From positions 682,001-746,000 of the forward strand of contig JAXHNP010000003.1 in the NCBI GenBank assembly GCA_034520365.1: 64,000 nt of DNA, given 5' to 3'. The notes beneath the pieces were generated by a model. That model did not search any database, was not told where the DNA came from, and saw only the letters and a list, made by a program, of their open reading frames with translations. The DNA comes from Desulfobacterales bacterium. Its GTDB lineage: Bacteria > Desulfobacterota > Desulfobacteria > Desulfobacterales > Desulfosalsimonadaceae. Positions 33,558 through 44,172 of this stretch are shown in pieces (the stretch's first letter is position 1; each line of letters begins with the position of its first letter). Made by a program: the position numbers and the translations under genes.

Positions 33558-36350
33558 ATGGCAAAACTAAGAGTTTATGAACTCGCCAGAGAACTTAACA
33601 TGACCAACAAAGCGCTGCTGGCCAAACTGCAGGACATGGATGTGGAGGTCAAAAACCACATGTCCACTGTTGCCGATGAAACTATATCTAAAGTAAAATC
33701 AGAGCTTTATGGTGAAGCCAAAAAAGACACGGCTTACGAGGCCAAGCGGGTTAAACCGAATGTAATCCGTAGGCGGCGAAAGCGTGCGTCAGAAGCTGAA
33801 CCGGAACCCGAGCAGCCGGCAGAAGCAGAAACACAAGCCCCGGCAGAAGCAGAAAAAGCAGCATCCCCCGAAGCGCCTGAGACAGAAACCGTTTCTCCTG
33901 AAGCGGAAACCAAGGAAAGCCCTGAACCGGAAGAAGCGGCGGAAACGACTGAAAAGACCGAAGCACCGGCAGCCGAGGAAAAAACTGAAGCCGCGCCGGA
34001 GAAAGCCGAGGAACCCGCTGAAACGGTCGAATCAGAGGCCCGCCCGGCGGAAGCGGACACAACGGCCGAAGCTGAAGAAGGCGCTGAAAAAGCGGAAACA
34101 ACCGAGGCCGCCAAAGAGGCGGCCGCACCCGAACCGGAAACGCCGGAAACGCCTGAAGAAAAGAAAAAACCGGCCAAGGCCAAGACCAAAAAGAAGCGCA
34201 AAAAAGAGACGCCGGCCCGGATCATTCAGATGCCGGAAACACCGGCTGAGCCGGAACCCGAGCCCACTCCGGCCGAAGCTGAGCCGCCGGCGGAAGCCGT
34301 TGAAGCCCCGCCCAAGGCGCCGAAGGAGAAAGTAAAGGAAGCCAAAAAACCGGCTGAACCGGCCGAACCGGAAGAAGAGGGCAAGAAGAAGGGCAAGCGC
34401 AAAAAGCCGGCGGAGGGCGAAAAAGGTCGGGAAGCGGGTAAAGCCAAAACCGCCTTGCGGCGCAAAGAAGTGGTTGAAGGCGATGCGCTCTATGACAAGA
34501 GCTTTGGCCGCGGCAAAAAGAGCCGCAAAAAAGGCAAGCAGGCGGCCCCCAGACCGGCTGCCGAGCAGAAGCCCCAAATCACCACCCCAAAGGCGATCAA
34601 AAGGCGGATCAAAGTGGACGACACCATTGTGATTGCGGATCTGGCAAAACGCATGGGCATTAAGGCCAATGAACTGATAAAGACCCTGATGGGCATGGGC
34701 ATGATGGTGACCGTCAACCAGACCATCGATTTCGAAACCGCCAACCTGGTTGCCGCGGAGTTTAATTTTGAGGTAGAGCGGGCCTCATTTGAAGAAGACG
34801 CCATCCTCAAGACCGAAACCGATGAGCCGTCCCAGATGGCGCCGCGGCCGCCGGTGGTTACCATTATGGGCCATGTGGATCACGGCAAGACCTCCCTTCT
34901 CGATGTCATCCGGCGCACCAAGGTCACCGAAGGCGAGGCCGGCGGCATTACCCAGCATATCGGCGCCTACCATGTGGAGCTGGACAGCGGGGAGATCGTA
35001 TTCCTCGACACACCGGGCCATGAGGCCTTTACCTCCATGCGGGCGCGCGGCGCCCAGGTAACCGACCTGGTGGTCCTGGTTGTGGCAGCCGATGACGGCG
35101 TGATGCCCCAGACCATCGAGGCCATCGATCACTCAAGGGCGGCCGGCGTGCCGCTTATCGTGGCGGTCAACAAAATTGACAAAAACAACGCGGAGCCGGA
35201 CCGGATCAAACGGGAAATCGCTGAAAAAGGCCTGGTGCCGGAAGACTGGGGCGGGGATACCATGTTCGTGCCTGTATCCGCCAAAGAGCAGATCGGCATT
35301 GACGACCTGCTCGAAATGATCCTTCTGCAAGCTGAAGTACTTGAATTAAAGGCAAATCATAATAAGCTGGCCAAAGGGCATGTGATTGAATCCAAGATGG
35401 ACACCGGCAGGGGGCCCGTGGCCACCCTGCTTGTGCAGGAAGGCACCCTTAAAACCGGTGATTCAGTGGTCTGCGGGATGTATTACGGTAAAATCCGGGC
35501 CATGTACAATGACCGCGGTCAGCAGGTTCAGTCGGCCAGTCCGTCCTATCCGGTAGAAATTGTGGGCCTTTCCGGCGTGCCCATGGCCGGTGATGAATTT
35601 GTCACCCTTACGGCAGAAAAAGACGCCAAACAGGTCAGCGAACACCGTCTGCATAAGCAGCGGTCAAAGAATCTGGCCCGTTCGAGCCGGATGAGCCTGG
35701 ACAAGCTTTACGAAAAAATGATGGAAGGCGAGGTCAAGGACTTAAACCTGATCATCAAGGCCGACGTCCAGGGCTCCATTGAGGCGCTGAAAGACTCCCT
35801 GACCAAGCTTTCCACTGAGGAAGTCAAAATCAGCGTGGTCCATTCGGCCGCCGGCCCCATTCATGAATCCGATGTTTCCCTGGCCGCTGTCTCAAACGCC
35901 ATTATCATAGGGTTTAATGTCCGGCCCAGCGCCAAGGTGGTCAAGATGGCCGAAGAGGAGAACGTGGATATCCGATACTATGATGTTATCTACAATACCA
36001 TCAAGGACATTAAGGATGCCATGGTGGGCCTCATGGAATCCAAGTTTGAAGAAAAAGTCCTCGGCCGTGCCGAAGTCCGGGATGTCTTTCATGTTCCGAG
36101 CGTGGGGACAATTGCCGGCTGCTATGTCACGGACGGCAAAATCCGGCGGGGCATGAATGTCCGCCTGATTCGGGACGGCATTGTCACGTTTGACGGCAAA
36201 ATCGGCACACTGCGGCGGTTTAAAGATGACGTCAAGGAAGTGGCGCAAAATTACGAATGCGGCCTCCGGATCGAAAATTACAATGACATCAAAGTCGGCG
36301 ATGTATTGGAGAACTATTACTTTGAGGAGATCAAGCCCGAAATGGCTTGA
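33558..36350 (+). CDS. infB: Translation initiation factor IF-2
   Basis: A 930-residue GTPase that brings fMet-tRNA to the 30S subunit. Residues 1-50 are an IF2-N domain ([28 protein letters not shown]). Residues about 75-350 are a very long Glu/Ala/Pro/Lys-rich linker. A second IF2-N follows ([32 protein letters not shown]). The G domain has [20 protein letters not shown] and NKID, and domains II-IV follow. The 140-base gap before it holds no recognisable gene. The low-complexity linker generates several false antisense frames. Confidence 0.98.
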   Translation: MAKLRVYELARELNMTNKALLAKLQDMDVEVKNHMSTVADETISKVKSELYGEAKKDTAYEAKRVKPNVIRRRRKRASEAEPEPEQPAEAETQAPAEAEKAASPEAPETETVSPEAETKESPEPEEAAETTEKTEAPAAEEKTEAAPEKAEEPAETVESEARPAEADTTAEAEEGAEKAETTEAAKEAAAPEPETPETPEEKKKPAKAKTKKKRKKETPARIIQMPETPAEPEPEPTPAEAEPPAEAVEAPPKAPKEKVKEAKKPAEPAEPEEEGKKKGKRKKPAEGEKGREAGKAKTALRRKEVVEGDALYDKSFGRGKKSRKKGKQAAPRPAAEQKPQITTPKAIKRRIKVDDTIVIADLAKRMGIKANELIKTLMGMGMMVTVNQTIDFETANLVAAEFNFEVERASFEEDAILKTETDEPSQMAPRPPVVTIMGHVDHGKTSLLDVIRRTKVTEGEAGGITQHIGAYHVELDSGEIVFLDTPGHEAFTSMRARGAQVTDLVVLVVAADDGVMPQTIEAIDHSRAAGVPLIVAVNKIDKNNAEPDRIKREIAEKGLVPEDWGGDTMFVPVSAKEQIGIDDLLEMILLQAEVLELKANHNKLAKGHVIESKMDTGRGPVATLLVQEGTLKTGDSVVCGMYYGKIRAMYNDRGQQVQSASPSYPVEIVGLSGVPMAGDEFVTLTAEKDAKQVSEHRLHKQRSKNLARSSRMSLDKLYEKMMEGEVKDLNLIIKADVQGSIEALKDSLTKLSTEEVKISVVHSAAGPIHESDVSLAAVSNAIIIGFNVRPSAKVVKMAEEENVDIRYYDVIYNTIKDIKDAMVGLMESKFEEKVLGRAEVRDVFHVPSVGTIAGCYVTDGKIRRGMNVRLIRDGIVTFDGKIGTLRRFKDDVKEVAQNYECGLRIENYNDIKVGDVLENYYFEEIKPEMA

Positions 36351-36366
36351 GCCGGGTCTTTAACCA

Positions 36367-36654
36367 ATGGTCATCGGCGTTGGCGTCATCACCCTGAGAC
36401 TTCACGACTGCCGCTCGCTCAAGGCCAAGCGGGGCATTATTAAATCCGTGATTCACCGGCTTCAGAACGGATTTAATGCCTCGATCGCTGAAGTAAGCCT
36501 AAACGACTCGCTCACCGAGGCACAAATCGGCTTTGCCATGGTCGGCAACGACCGGCGCATGATCAACTCGAAAATGGACAAACTCATCGATTTTACCGAA
36601 AAACTGTATCTGGCCGAGTTGATCGAAACAAAAATCGAAATAATGAATATCTAA
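36367..36654 (+). CDS. DUF503 family protein (YlxP-like)
   Basis: A 95-residue protein (VIGVGVITLRLHDCRSLKAKRGIIKSVIHRLQNGFNASIAEV, then KMDKLIDFTEKLYLAELIETKIEIMNI). DUF503/YlxP proteins are usually found between infB and rbfA and are thought to help ribosome assembly; the mechanism is not established. Gene order here is the same. Confidence 0.92.
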   Translation: MVIGVGVITLRLHDCRSLKAKRGIIKSVIHRLQNGFNASIAEVSLNDSLTEAQIGFAMVGNDRRMINSKMDKLIDFTEKLYLAELIETKIEIMNI

Positions 36655-36716
36655 CGGTTTCGCCCCAGCAAAACAGGCGTTGCCATAAAATATGAAGTTA
36701 GGCGAGTGTCGCCCGT

Positions 36717-37100
36717 ATGAAACCTTTTAGCCGAGCAGACCGTGTCAGCGGATTGATCCAGGAGGCGGTTTCCAATCTGCTGCAAAAATCAATCAAAGAC
36801 CCGCGTTTGGAAGCGGTGACCATTACCGGGGTGGATGTGACCCGGGATTTAAAACTGGCCCGCATCTATTTTGTCACATCTTCCGCAGAATCGACCAGTC
36901 GGGAGGAAGCTGCCGCGGGGTTTAAAAAAGCTCATGGATTTATCAAATATACTCTTGCACAAGAACTGAATCTAAGGTATATGCCTGAGTTTCAGTTTTT
37001 TTACGATGAATCCATTGAATATGGATTTCATATGGATAGAGTTATTGAACGATTAAAAAATGAGCATTCAACAGATAATCAATCAACTGATAAAAAGTGA
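36717..37100 (+). CDS. rbfA: Ribosome-binding factor A
   Basis: A 127-residue KH-like 30S maturation factor: RVSGLIQEAVSNLLQKSIKDPRLEAVTITGVDVTRDLKLARIYFVTS and KYTLAQELNLRYMPEFQFFYDESIEYG are typical. It overlaps the next gene by 41 bases, so translation is probably coupled. Confidence 0.96.
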   Translation: MKPFSRADRVSGLIQEAVSNLLQKSIKDPRLEAVTITGVDVTRDLKLARIYFVTSSAESTSREEAAAGFKKAHGFIKYTLAQELNLRYMPEFQFFYDESIEYGFHMDRVIERLKNEHSTDNQSTDKK

Positions 37101-38034
37101 AAAGATTCTGCTCGCATCTCATATTCATCCGGATGGTGATGCCATTGGATCGCTGCTCAGTCTGGGGCTGGCCCTGGAAGGCATCTCCATGGATGTGGTT
37201 TTATACAATGAAAGTCCGATTCCGGCGGTATATCAGTTTCTGCCGTCCATTCACCGCATCAAAAAGAATCCCGGCGACATAGCCGAATACGATACGGCCG
37301 TTATCCTGGACTGCTCCGACTTGGGCCGGATCGGCGATGCGGCCCCTGAGGTGAGCGAAATTCCGGTGCTGATCAATATTGATCATCACCTCACCAATAC
37401 CCGGTTCGGCAATTTCCAATATATTGATCCCCGGGCCTCTTCCACTGCGGAAATGGTTTACCGGCTGATCCGGCAGCTGGGGATCCCGATTAATAGAGGC
37501 ATTGCGTACGCCATATACACCGGCATTATGGCAGACACCGGCTCATTCCGGTTTTCCAATACAACGCCGGCAGCGTTTGAGATTTCCCACGAAATGGTCA
37601 CCTGCGGGGCGAATCCCTGCAAAGTCGCCCATCATGTATACGAAACCATTTCGCTGAACCGGATCAAACTGCTGAACATGCTCTTTGATACCATCGAACT
37701 CTCGGCAAACGGCAAGCTGTCGGTTATGACCCTGACCCAGAAAATGCTGGATGCGGCGGGCACGAATATCGAAGACGTAAACGGCCTGATCAATTATGCC
37801 AAACGGATTGAGAACGTTCGCCTGGCGGCAATGATCTTTGAGCGTAAAAACGGAACAGACAAGAACCGGGGGCGGCGATTCCATGTCAGCCTCCGCTCGG
37901 ACGGCACCGTGGATGCCGCGGCCATTGCTTCGGCTTTCGGGGGCGGCGGCCACCAGAATGCGGCCGGATTTGATATCCGCGCCTCACTTTCTGAGTTGAA
38001 AACAACTATTTTTGATCTATCGGATCATCTGTAA
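37060..38034 (+). CDS. nrnA: DHH-family nanoRNase / pAp phosphatase
   Basis: A 324-residue NrnA-like phosphoesterase that degrades very short RNAs and 3'-phosphoadenosine 5'-phosphate. DHH motifs: SHIHPDGDAIGS (residues about 21-32), AVILDCSDLGRIG and NIDHHLTN (the DHH). The DHHA1 substrate domain ends in FGGGGHQNAAGF. In a sulfate reducer, which activates sulfate as APS rather than PAPS, the RNA role is the more likely one. It overlaps rbfA by 41 bases. Confidence 0.94.
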   Translation: MSIQQIINQLIKSEKILLASHIHPDGDAIGSLLSLGLALEGISMDVVLYNESPIPAVYQFLPSIHRIKKNPGDIAEYDTAVILDCSDLGRIGDAAPEVSEIPVLINIDHHLTNTRFGNFQYIDPRASSTAEMVYRLIRQLGIPINRGIAYAIYTGIMADTGSFRFSNTTPAAFEISHEMVTCGANPCKVAHHVYETISLNRIKLLNMLFDTIELSANGKLSVMTLTQKMLDAAGTNIEDVNGLINYAKRIENVRLAAMIFERKNGTDKNRGRRFHVSLRSDGTVDAAAIASAFGGGGHQNAAGFDIRASLSELKTTIFDLSDHL

Positions 38035-38069
38035 TTGAATCCCGGCTGAGATCGGAACCTTTATTGACT

Positions 38070-38978
38070 ATGACGGGAAAACGGCCCACCGGGATTCTAA
38101 TTGTCGATAAACCGCCGGATATAACATCTGCCGGCGTTGTTAACCGCATTAAACGGTTTCCGGAAGTCAAAAAAATCGGTCATACCGGAACACTTGACCC
38201 TTTCGCCACCGGGGTGATGGTGTGCCCGGTCCATGAGGCAACCCGGCTGTCCCGATTTTTTCTTCACGGCCGGAAAACCTATGCTGCGGTCATGTTTCTG
38301 GGGATCGAAACCGACACCCAGGATGCCACCGGAACGGTCATCAAATCGCATGAACTGCCGGAGCTGGACAACCGGATGATTCATGCCGCCGTGGGCCGAT
38401 ACCAGGGCGAAATCAGTCAGATTCCGCCGTCCTATTCCGCCTTGAAACACAGGGGCAAACCCTTGTATGAATACGCCAGAAACGGGGCGCCGGTTCAAAA
38501 ACCGGCCCGGACGGTGACAATAGAGCAAATTTCGATTGAAAGTATAAATTTACCTGAAATCCGCTTTACGGTACGCTGCTCATCCGGGACATACATCCGG
38601 ACCCTGTGCGCGGATATCGGTACCGCCCTGGGATGCGGCGCCCACCTCAAACAGTTGCGGCGCACTGAGAGCAGCGGGTTTCGGATCGATGAGGCCGAAC
38701 CGCTGGCAGAGCTGGAGGCGCTGGCCGCCCGGGGCCGGCTTTCGGACAAAATTGTCCCCATGGCCCGGGCCCTTCGCGGCATGCGGGCCCATACAGCGGA
38801 TAAAGCTTTGACGGAACGAATTAAATATGGAAAAATAATCTATCAGCATGATGTTGACGGCATTCCGGAAAGCGATTACATAAAGATTATAGATGCGCAG
38901 GAGAATCTGCTGGCGGTTATTTCCCCCAACCCGAACGGGGATCGCTTTGATTATTGCTGCGTGTTTCATCATGCCTGA
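38070..38978 (+). CDS. truB: tRNA pseudouridine-55 synthase TruB
   Basis: A 302-residue enzyme converting U55 of tRNAs to pseudouridine. GILIVDKPPDITSAGVVNRIKR, the catalytic HTGTLDPFATGVMVCPV with the nucleophile Asp, and RCSSGTYIRTLCADIGTALGCGAHL are present, plus a C-terminal PUA-like region. The start is taken as the ATG at 38070; an in-frame TTG at 38064 is possible. Confidence 0.96.
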   Translation: MTGKRPTGILIVDKPPDITSAGVVNRIKRFPEVKKIGHTGTLDPFATGVMVCPVHEATRLSRFFLHGRKTYAAVMFLGIETDTQDATGTVIKSHELPELDNRMIHAAVGRYQGEISQIPPSYSALKHRGKPLYEYARNGAPVQKPARTVTIEQISIESINLPEIRFTVRCSSGTYIRTLCADIGTALGCGAHLKQLRRTESSGFRIDEAEPLAELEALAARGRLSDKIVPMARALRGMRAHTADKALTERIKYGKIIYQHDVDGIPESDYIKIIDAQENLLAVISPNPNGDRFDYCCVFHHA

Positions 38979-39014
38979 GGCGTAAAACAAATTTTTTCAA
39001 GGAGGCATAAAGTA

Positions 39015-39281
39015 ATGACCCCAGCAATTAAAAAACATGACACGATTGAAAAGTTCAAGCAGCATGAGAGTGACACCGGTTCTCCGGAGGTCCAGATTGC
39101 CCTGCTGACCGATCGGATCAGCCATTTAACCGAACACTTAAAGACCCATAAAAAAGACCATCATTCACGAAGAGGGTTGCTCCTGATGGTCGGTAAACGT
39201 CGACGTCTGTTAAACTATGTGAAGAACAAGGATGTGCAGCGCTATCGAGGTATTATCAAGGAGCTCGGGCTCAGACGATAA
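39015..39281 (+). CDS. rpsO: Ribosomal protein uS15
   Basis: An 88-residue primary 16S rRNA-binding protein: [65 protein letters not shown] precedes the ATG. The rpsO-pnp pairing is conserved across bacteria. Confidence 0.98.
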   Translation: MTPAIKKHDTIEKFKQHESDTGSPEVQIALLTDRISHLTEHLKTHKKDHHSRRGLLLMVGKRRRLLNYVKNKDVQRYRGIIKELGLRR

Positions 39282-39371
39282 ATCAATTCGACAACTCCCG
39301 CGTAAAAACCCCTTCCCCTGCGCCGCCGGGGAATGTACCGGTGGCGTATTATCTATTCTCAGGAGATAACT

Positions 39372-41519
39372 ATGGAAATATCATTTAAAACCCAAATCGG
39401 GGCGGAAACCCTAAGCATCCAGACCGGAAAAGTGGCCAAGCAGGCATGCGGCTCGGTCTGGGTCCAGTATGGCGAGACCATCGTCCTGGTCACCGTGGTC
39501 TCCGCCGACGAAGAACGGCCGGATATGGATTTTCTCCCTCTGACCGTTGAATACCAGGAAAAAATATACGCCGCCGGCCGGATTCCGGGCAACTACTTCC
39601 GCCGCGAGATCGGGCGGCCCAGTGAAAAAGAGACCCTGACATCGCGGCTTACGGACCGCCCCTTACGCCCCTTGTTTCCCAAGGATTACTGCCATGAAAC
39701 CCAGATCATCGCCACGGTCCTTTCCATGGACAAAGTCAATGATCCGGACATTCTGGCATTAAACGGGGCCTCAGCCGCCCTGGAGATATCAGACGTGCCC
39801 TTTGACGGCCCCATCGCCATGGTCCGCGTCGGCCGCATTGACGGTGAATTGATCGTCAACCCGTCCATTGAGCAGTGTAAAGTCTCGGACATCAACGTGA
39901 TCGTGGCCGGCTCCAAGACCGGCGTGATTATGGTTGAGGGCGGCGGCGATGAGGTCAGCGAAGCGGAAATGATCGAGGCCATCTATTTCGGCCATGAAAA
40001 GCTCCAGCCGATTATCGAACTTCAGGAAAAATTAAAGGAAAGCGTGGGCGTGGAAAAACGCGTCTGCGAAATTAAAGCGCCGGACACCGAGCTGACGGAG
40101 AAGGTCAGGGCCGAGGCCGGCGATAAAATGGCCGAGGCGCTTACCATTACCGGAAAAATGGACCGGAAAAAGGCTCTTTCAGAGGTCAAGGCGCAAATTC
40201 TTGAAAGCCTGGGCGAAGCCTATGAGGACCGGAAAAAAGAGGTCTCCCGCATATTAAACGAGCTGGAGCACGACATCTGCCGGGACATGATGCTGAACCA
40301 GGGCCGGCGGATCGACAACCGGCGGTTTGATGAGATCCGGCCGATCGCCTGTGAGGCGGGGATTCTGCCCCGGGTGCACGGCAGCGGGCTCTTCACCCGC
40401 GGCGAGACCCAGGTACTCGCCGCCATGACGCTTGGCTCCGGCCAGGATGAGCAGCGGATAGAAACTTTATCCGGAGATGAAACCCAGCCCTTCATGCTTC
40501 ATTACAATTTCCCCCCCTACTGTGTGGGCGAGGTCAAGCGGCCGGGCGGGCCCAGCCGTCGGGATATCGGCCATGGGGCGCTTGCCAAGCGGGCCATTGA
40601 AAAGGTACTGCCGCCCAAGGAGGATTTTGAATACACAATTCGGATCGTCTCCGAAGTGCTCGAATCCAACGGGTCATCCTCCATGGGAACCGTTTGTTCA
40701 GCCTCCATGGCGCTCATGGACGGCGGTGTACCCATCAAATCCCCGGTATCCGGTGTTGCCATGGGACTTGTCGCCGAGGGCGACAATATCGTGGTGCTCT
40801 CGGACATTCTGGGCGATGAGGACCACCTCGGGGATATGGATTTCAAGGTCGCGGGCACAAGCGATGGAATTACCGCGGTACAGATGGATATCAAAATCAG
40901 CGAACTCTCCCGGAATATCCTTGAAAATGCCCTGGAGCAGGCCCGGGCCGGCCGGCTGCATATTCTGGACAAAATGCGCGAGACCATCAACGCCCCGCGA
41001 AAAGAGCTCTCCCCCTACGCGCCGATCGTCTACAGCGTCCAGATCAGCCCGGAACGGATCGGGGAGATCATCGGACCGGGCGGCAAAATGATCCGCTCCA
41101 TCCAGAGCGAAACCGATACCCATATAGAAATCGACGATTCGGGCATTGTCAAAATTTCCGCCCTGAAAAAGGATGATGCGGACAAGGCCATGGAAATCGT
41201 CAAAGGCATCGGCATGGATCCGGTGGTCGGCCAAACCTATGAAGGATCAGTGGTCAAAATCACCGATTTCGGCGCCTTTGTCCAGATAAAGCCCAAAACC
41301 GAAGGCCTGGTGCATATCTCTGAGATCGCCCCGTACCGGATCAAAAAGGTGACCGATGAAATCCAGCAGGGGGATACCATTAAGGTCAAGGTGATCGACA
41401 TCACGCCCGAAGGACGGATCAAGCTGAGCCGAAAGGCGCTGATGACATCGGACAACAAATCCGGCTCAGATGATAAAACTGAATCAGATGATAAAAAGAA
41501 ACGCTCCAAACCCGAGTAA
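39372..41519 (+). CDS. pnp: Polyribonucleotide nucleotidyltransferase
   Basis: PNPase, the phosphorolytic 3'-5' exoribonuclease, 715 residues from the ATG at 39372 (AGGAGA before it; the frame extends to 39333). There are two RNase PH domains ([57 protein letters not shown]), then a KH domain ([21 protein letters not shown]) and an S1 domain ([34 protein letters not shown]). The tail is a short Lys/Asp/Ser-rich repeat. Confidence 0.98.
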   Translation: MEISFKTQIGAETLSIQTGKVAKQACGSVWVQYGETIVLVTVVSADEERPDMDFLPLTVEYQEKIYAAGRIPGNYFRREIGRPSEKETLTSRLTDRPLRPLFPKDYCHETQIIATVLSMDKVNDPDILALNGASAALEISDVPFDGPIAMVRVGRIDGELIVNPSIEQCKVSDINVIVAGSKTGVIMVEGGGDEVSEAEMIEAIYFGHEKLQPIIELQEKLKESVGVEKRVCEIKAPDTELTEKVRAEAGDKMAEALTITGKMDRKKALSEVKAQILESLGEAYEDRKKEVSRILNELEHDICRDMMLNQGRRIDNRRFDEIRPIACEAGILPRVHGSGLFTRGETQVLAAMTLGSGQDEQRIETLSGDETQPFMLHYNFPPYCVGEVKRPGGPSRRDIGHGALAKRAIEKVLPPKEDFEYTIRIVSEVLESNGSSSMGTVCSASMALMDGGVPIKSPVSGVAMGLVAEGDNIVVLSDILGDEDHLGDMDFKVAGTSDGITAVQMDIKISELSRNILENALEQARAGRLHILDKMRETINAPRKELSPYAPIVYSVQISPERIGEIIGPGGKMIRSIQSETDTHIEIDDSGIVKISALKKDDADKAMEIVKGIGMDPVVGQTYEGSVVKITDFGAFVQIKPKTEGLVHISEIAPYRIKKVTDEIQQGDTIKVKVIDITPEGRIKLSRKALMTSDNKSGSDDKTESDDKKKRSKPE

Positions 41520-41536
41520 GTAAAAAGGTATCCGCG

Positions 41537-41995
41537 ATGCCGCCTGCAATAGAGATTCCATGCCAACGGGTCCGGCCGGATGAAGATGCGGACATTCCGC
41601 TGCCCCGGTACATGACCCCGCATTCCGCCGGCATGGATATCTGTGCGGCGGTATCTGAGCCTTTGATTCTATCGCCCGGCGACATTGCGCTGATCCCCAC
41701 GGGTTTTGCCATCGCCCTGCCGAACGGCCATGAAGCCCAGATCCGCCCGAGAAGCGGCCTGGCCGTGAAGCACGGCATCGGCCTCATCAATTCCCCCGGC
41801 ACCATTGATGCGGATTACCGGGGGGAGGTTAAAATCGCACTCATCAACCACGGCAGATCCGATTTTACCATTAATCGGGGCGATCGCATCGCCCAGATGG
41901 TGATCCACCAGGTATGCCAGGCCCGCATCGCCCCGGTGACCGAACTCGACGCCTCGGCCCGGAATGCCGGCGGATTCGGCCATACAGGGGTCTAA
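41537..41995 (+). CDS. dut: dUTP diphosphatase
   Basis: A 152-residue trimeric dUTPase that hydrolyses dUTP to dUMP. The five motifs are present: [10 protein letters not shown] (1), [11 protein letters not shown] (2), [13 protein letters not shown] with the catalytic Asp (3), [10 protein letters not shown] (4) and [11 protein letters not shown] (5). The MBL-hydrolase gene begins directly at the next base after its stop. Confidence 0.96.
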   Translation: MPPAIEIPCQRVRPDEDADIPLPRYMTPHSAGMDICAAVSEPLILSPGDIALIPTGFAIALPNGHEAQIRPRSGLAVKHGIGLINSPGTIDADYRGEVKIALINHGRSDFTINRGDRIAQMVIHQVCQARIAPVTELDASARNAGGFGHTGV

Positions 41996-42814
41996 ATGGC
42001 CAACCCCGCTAACGGCGATTCCGCCGCCCCTGATCCAACGTCCAACCGCGTTTCCATCTGCATGCTGGCTTCCGGCAGCAGGGGAAACGCCATCTATATC
42101 TCATCCGGACAAACCACGCTGTTAATTGACGCCGGGTTTTCCGGCGTGGAGATTGAACGCCGGTTCAGGGCCCGGGGCCTTGCCCCCGATCAGGTGGATG
42201 CGATTATCGTCTCCCATGAGCACAATGATCACTTACACGGCGTGGGCGTGCTCGCCAGAAGATACGGCCTGCCGGTGTATATGTCCGCCGAAACCCAGGG
42301 CCAAGCCGCTCCCCGGCTGGGCTGCATCCAAACCATTGAAAATTTTGCCTGCGGTACGGATTTTAAGATTAATGATATCGCCATCCACCCCTTTTCCACA
42401 TCCCATGACGCCTGTGATCCGGCCGGGTTCACGCTTCAAATAAACGGGCATAAAATCGGCGTTGCCACGGATCTTGGCATTGCCACGCATATGGTTAGGC
42501 ATCACCTGAACGGCTGCGCCTGCCTGGTGCTTGAGGCCAATCACGACCCCCGCATGCTGGAGGACGGCCCCTACCCCTGGCCCATCAAGCAGCGGATCAA
42601 AAGCCGGACCGGGCATCTGTCCAATGAGGATTCAAAGACGCTTTTAATGGATGTGATGCATGAAAACCTGAGCCATGTCATTCTCGCCCATATCAGTGAA
42701 ACCAATAACACGCCGGAAAAGGCGCTTGGCGTAGTGGCGGAAAGGCTTAACGGAGACGCTCCGAAATTCACGGTGGCGCTGCAGCAGGCGCCGTCGCCGC
42801 TTATTTATTTATAA
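41996..42814 (+). CDS. MBL-fold metallohydrolase (YycJ/WalJ-like)
   Basis: A 272-residue metallo-beta-lactamase-fold protein. The metal motif is VSHEHNDHLHGVG (HxHxDH). Other marks are LASGSRGNAIYISSGQTTLLIDAGFS, HDACDPAGFTLQINGHKIGVATDLG and RTGHLSNEDS. This subtype resembles YycJ-type exonuclease-like hydrolases. It starts immediately after the dut stop, so the two are co-transcribed. The substrate is unknown. Confidence 0.9.
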   Translation: MANPANGDSAAPDPTSNRVSICMLASGSRGNAIYISSGQTTLLIDAGFSGVEIERRFRARGLAPDQVDAIIVSHEHNDHLHGVGVLARRYGLPVYMSAETQGQAAPRLGCIQTIENFACGTDFKINDIAIHPFSTSHDACDPAGFTLQINGHKIGVATDLGIATHMVRHHLNGCACLVLEANHDPRMLEDGPYPWPIKQRIKSRTGHLSNEDSKTLLMDVMHENLSHVILAHISETNNTPEKALGVVAERLNGDAPKFTVALQQAPSPLIYL

Positions 42815-42817
42815 TCT

Positions 42818-42891
42818 CGCAAAGCCTGCTAAGGACGCAAAGCTTTTATCAAAGCCCCCTTTGCGTCTCTGCGTCTCTGCGGGCGAAAAAT
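42818..42891. repeat. Imperfect inverted repeat of GCAAAG/CTTTGC units
   Basis: The left part has CGCAAAGCCTGCTAAGGACG then CAAAG; the right part has CCCTTTGCGTCTCTGCGTCT then CTGCGGGCG. The arms form an imperfect hairpin. It lies in the 106-base gap before the yjbQ gene and matches a common style of dispersed repeat in this phylum. Confidence 0.5.
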
Positions 42892-42920
42892 TGTAACCAA
42901 GAATACAAGGGAGGGAGCCT

Positions 42921-43355
42921 ATGCTCTCGCTTTTTACCGGCCAGATCCGGGTGGAACTTAAAACAGGAATTGACATTGTCGATATCAGCGATAAAATCAC
43001 TCGCCTTATCCGGGAGTCCGGGATTGACACCGGCAGCGTAAATGCCACGGTGATCGGCTCCACCGGCTCAATCACCACAATTGAGCATGAGCCCGGCGTG
43101 GTGGAGGATCTCAGGCAGGCCATTAACCGGATGGCCCCGCCGGATATCGTCTACGAACATGAAAAAGCCTGGCACGACGGAAACGGCCACAGCCATGTGC
43201 AGGCGGCGATCCTCGGCCCCTCCATTGTGCTGCCCGTAAGAGGGGGCAGCCTGAACCTGGGCACCTGGCAGCAGGTGGTGGTGATCAATCATGATAACCG
43301 GGCCAGAGAGCGCCGGGTTGACATTTCGATAATCGGAGAAAAAACAGAAGCATGA
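42921..43355 (+). CDS. YjbQ family protein (UPF0047)
   Basis: A 144-residue protein: GIDIVDISDKITRLIRESGIDTGSVNATVIGSTGSITTIEHEPGVVEDLRQAINRMAP, then YEHEKAWHDGNGHSHVQAAILGPSIVLPVRGGSLNLGTWQQVVVINHDNR. The family is annotated as secondary thiamine-phosphate synthase, based on complementation; its true role is uncertain. The conserved HDGNGHSH segment suggests metal or phosphate binding. GGGAGGGAGCC precedes the ATG. Confidence 0.9.
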   Translation: MLSLFTGQIRVELKTGIDIVDISDKITRLIRESGIDTGSVNATVIGSTGSITTIEHEPGVVEDLRQAINRMAPPDIVYEHEKAWHDGNGHSHVQAAILGPSIVLPVRGGSLNLGTWQQVVVINHDNRARERRVDISIIGEKTEA

Positions 43356-43410
43356 CCGGTTTGAAAAAAAATTCCACGGGATTAAAATCTGACGGGCGGG
43401 ATAAAAACTG

Positions 43411-44172
43411 ATGGAATACCTGCGTGCGGCCATCCAGTTTATTACCCTCCTGCCGGCGGGCAGAACGCCCGCCTATTACCCAAGGGAGATGATCGCCTTT
43501 TTCCCGGCCGTGGGCCTGCTCCTTGGCCTGATCCTCGCGGTATTCGATGCCATCGCCCTCAAGCTATGGCCCGGCACGTTTGTGCCCGCGGTACTCGATA
43601 TTGTTTTATTGATTTTTCTGACCGGCGCCCTGCATGTTGACGGACTGGCTGACAGCGCGGACGGACTTTTCGGCCACCGGGACAGGGAAAGCATTCTTGC
43701 CATCATGAAGGACAGCCGGATCGGCGTGATGGGCATGACCGCCGTGATCTGCGCCCTGGCCATTAAATTCGCCGGCATCTCGGCCTTGCCGGCACACGCC
43801 CCCTATTCGCGGTTTCTGATCCTGCTGGTGGTCCCGGGGTTTTCCCGGGCCGCCATGATATTTGCCATCCACCGGCTACCCTATGGGCGGCCGGGGGGCG
43901 GCACCGGATTTGATCTGTTTGAAAAGCCCATACACCTTACGGATTACTGGGGGCTGGGGCTTTGCCTGCTGCTCAGCCTTTTTATCGGCTGGCGGGGCAT
44001 TTTCCTGATTTTCGTTTTTTTTGCTTTGGTCTTCGGCATACTCTACTACTACCGCCGCCGCATGGGATGCGTCACCGGTGATATGCTGGGGGCCATGACC
44101 GAAGCGACCGAATCGCTTCTTTTTCTTGCCGCCACTCTCGGCGGCACCGGCTTGGCGACGGGGCTGTCATGA
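43411..44172 (+). CDS. cobS: Adenosylcobinamide-GDP ribazoletransferase CobS
   Basis: A 253-residue integral membrane enzyme that joins adenosylcobinamide-GDP and alpha-ribazole in the last stage of cobalamin synthesis. LQFITLLPAGR-like IQFITLLPAGR, ALHVDGLADSADGLFGHRDRESILAIMKDSRIGVMG and FSRAAMIFAIHRLPYGRPGG are family motifs; five or six hydrophobic segments follow. It overlaps the aminotransferase gene by 4 bases. Confidence 0.95.
   Translation: MEYLRAAIQFITLLPAGRTPAYYPREMIAFFPAVGLLLGLILAVFDAIALKLWPGTFVPAVLDIVLLIFLTGALHVDGLADSADGLFGHRDRESILAIMKDSRIGVMGMTAVICALAIKFAGISALPAHAPYSRFLILLVVPGFSRAAMIFAIHRLPYGRPGGGTGFDLFEKPIHLTDYWGLGLCLLLSLFIGWRGIFLIFVFFALVFGILYYYRRRMGCVTGDMLGAMTEATESLLFLAATLGGTGLATGLS

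Noticed and set aside
33734-34577. Long antisense and alternate-frame ORFs over the infB linker
   Set aside because: They arise from the low-complexity Glu/Ala/Pro/Lys-coding DNA of IF-2 and give Ser/Ala/Arg-rich nonsense without family motifs.
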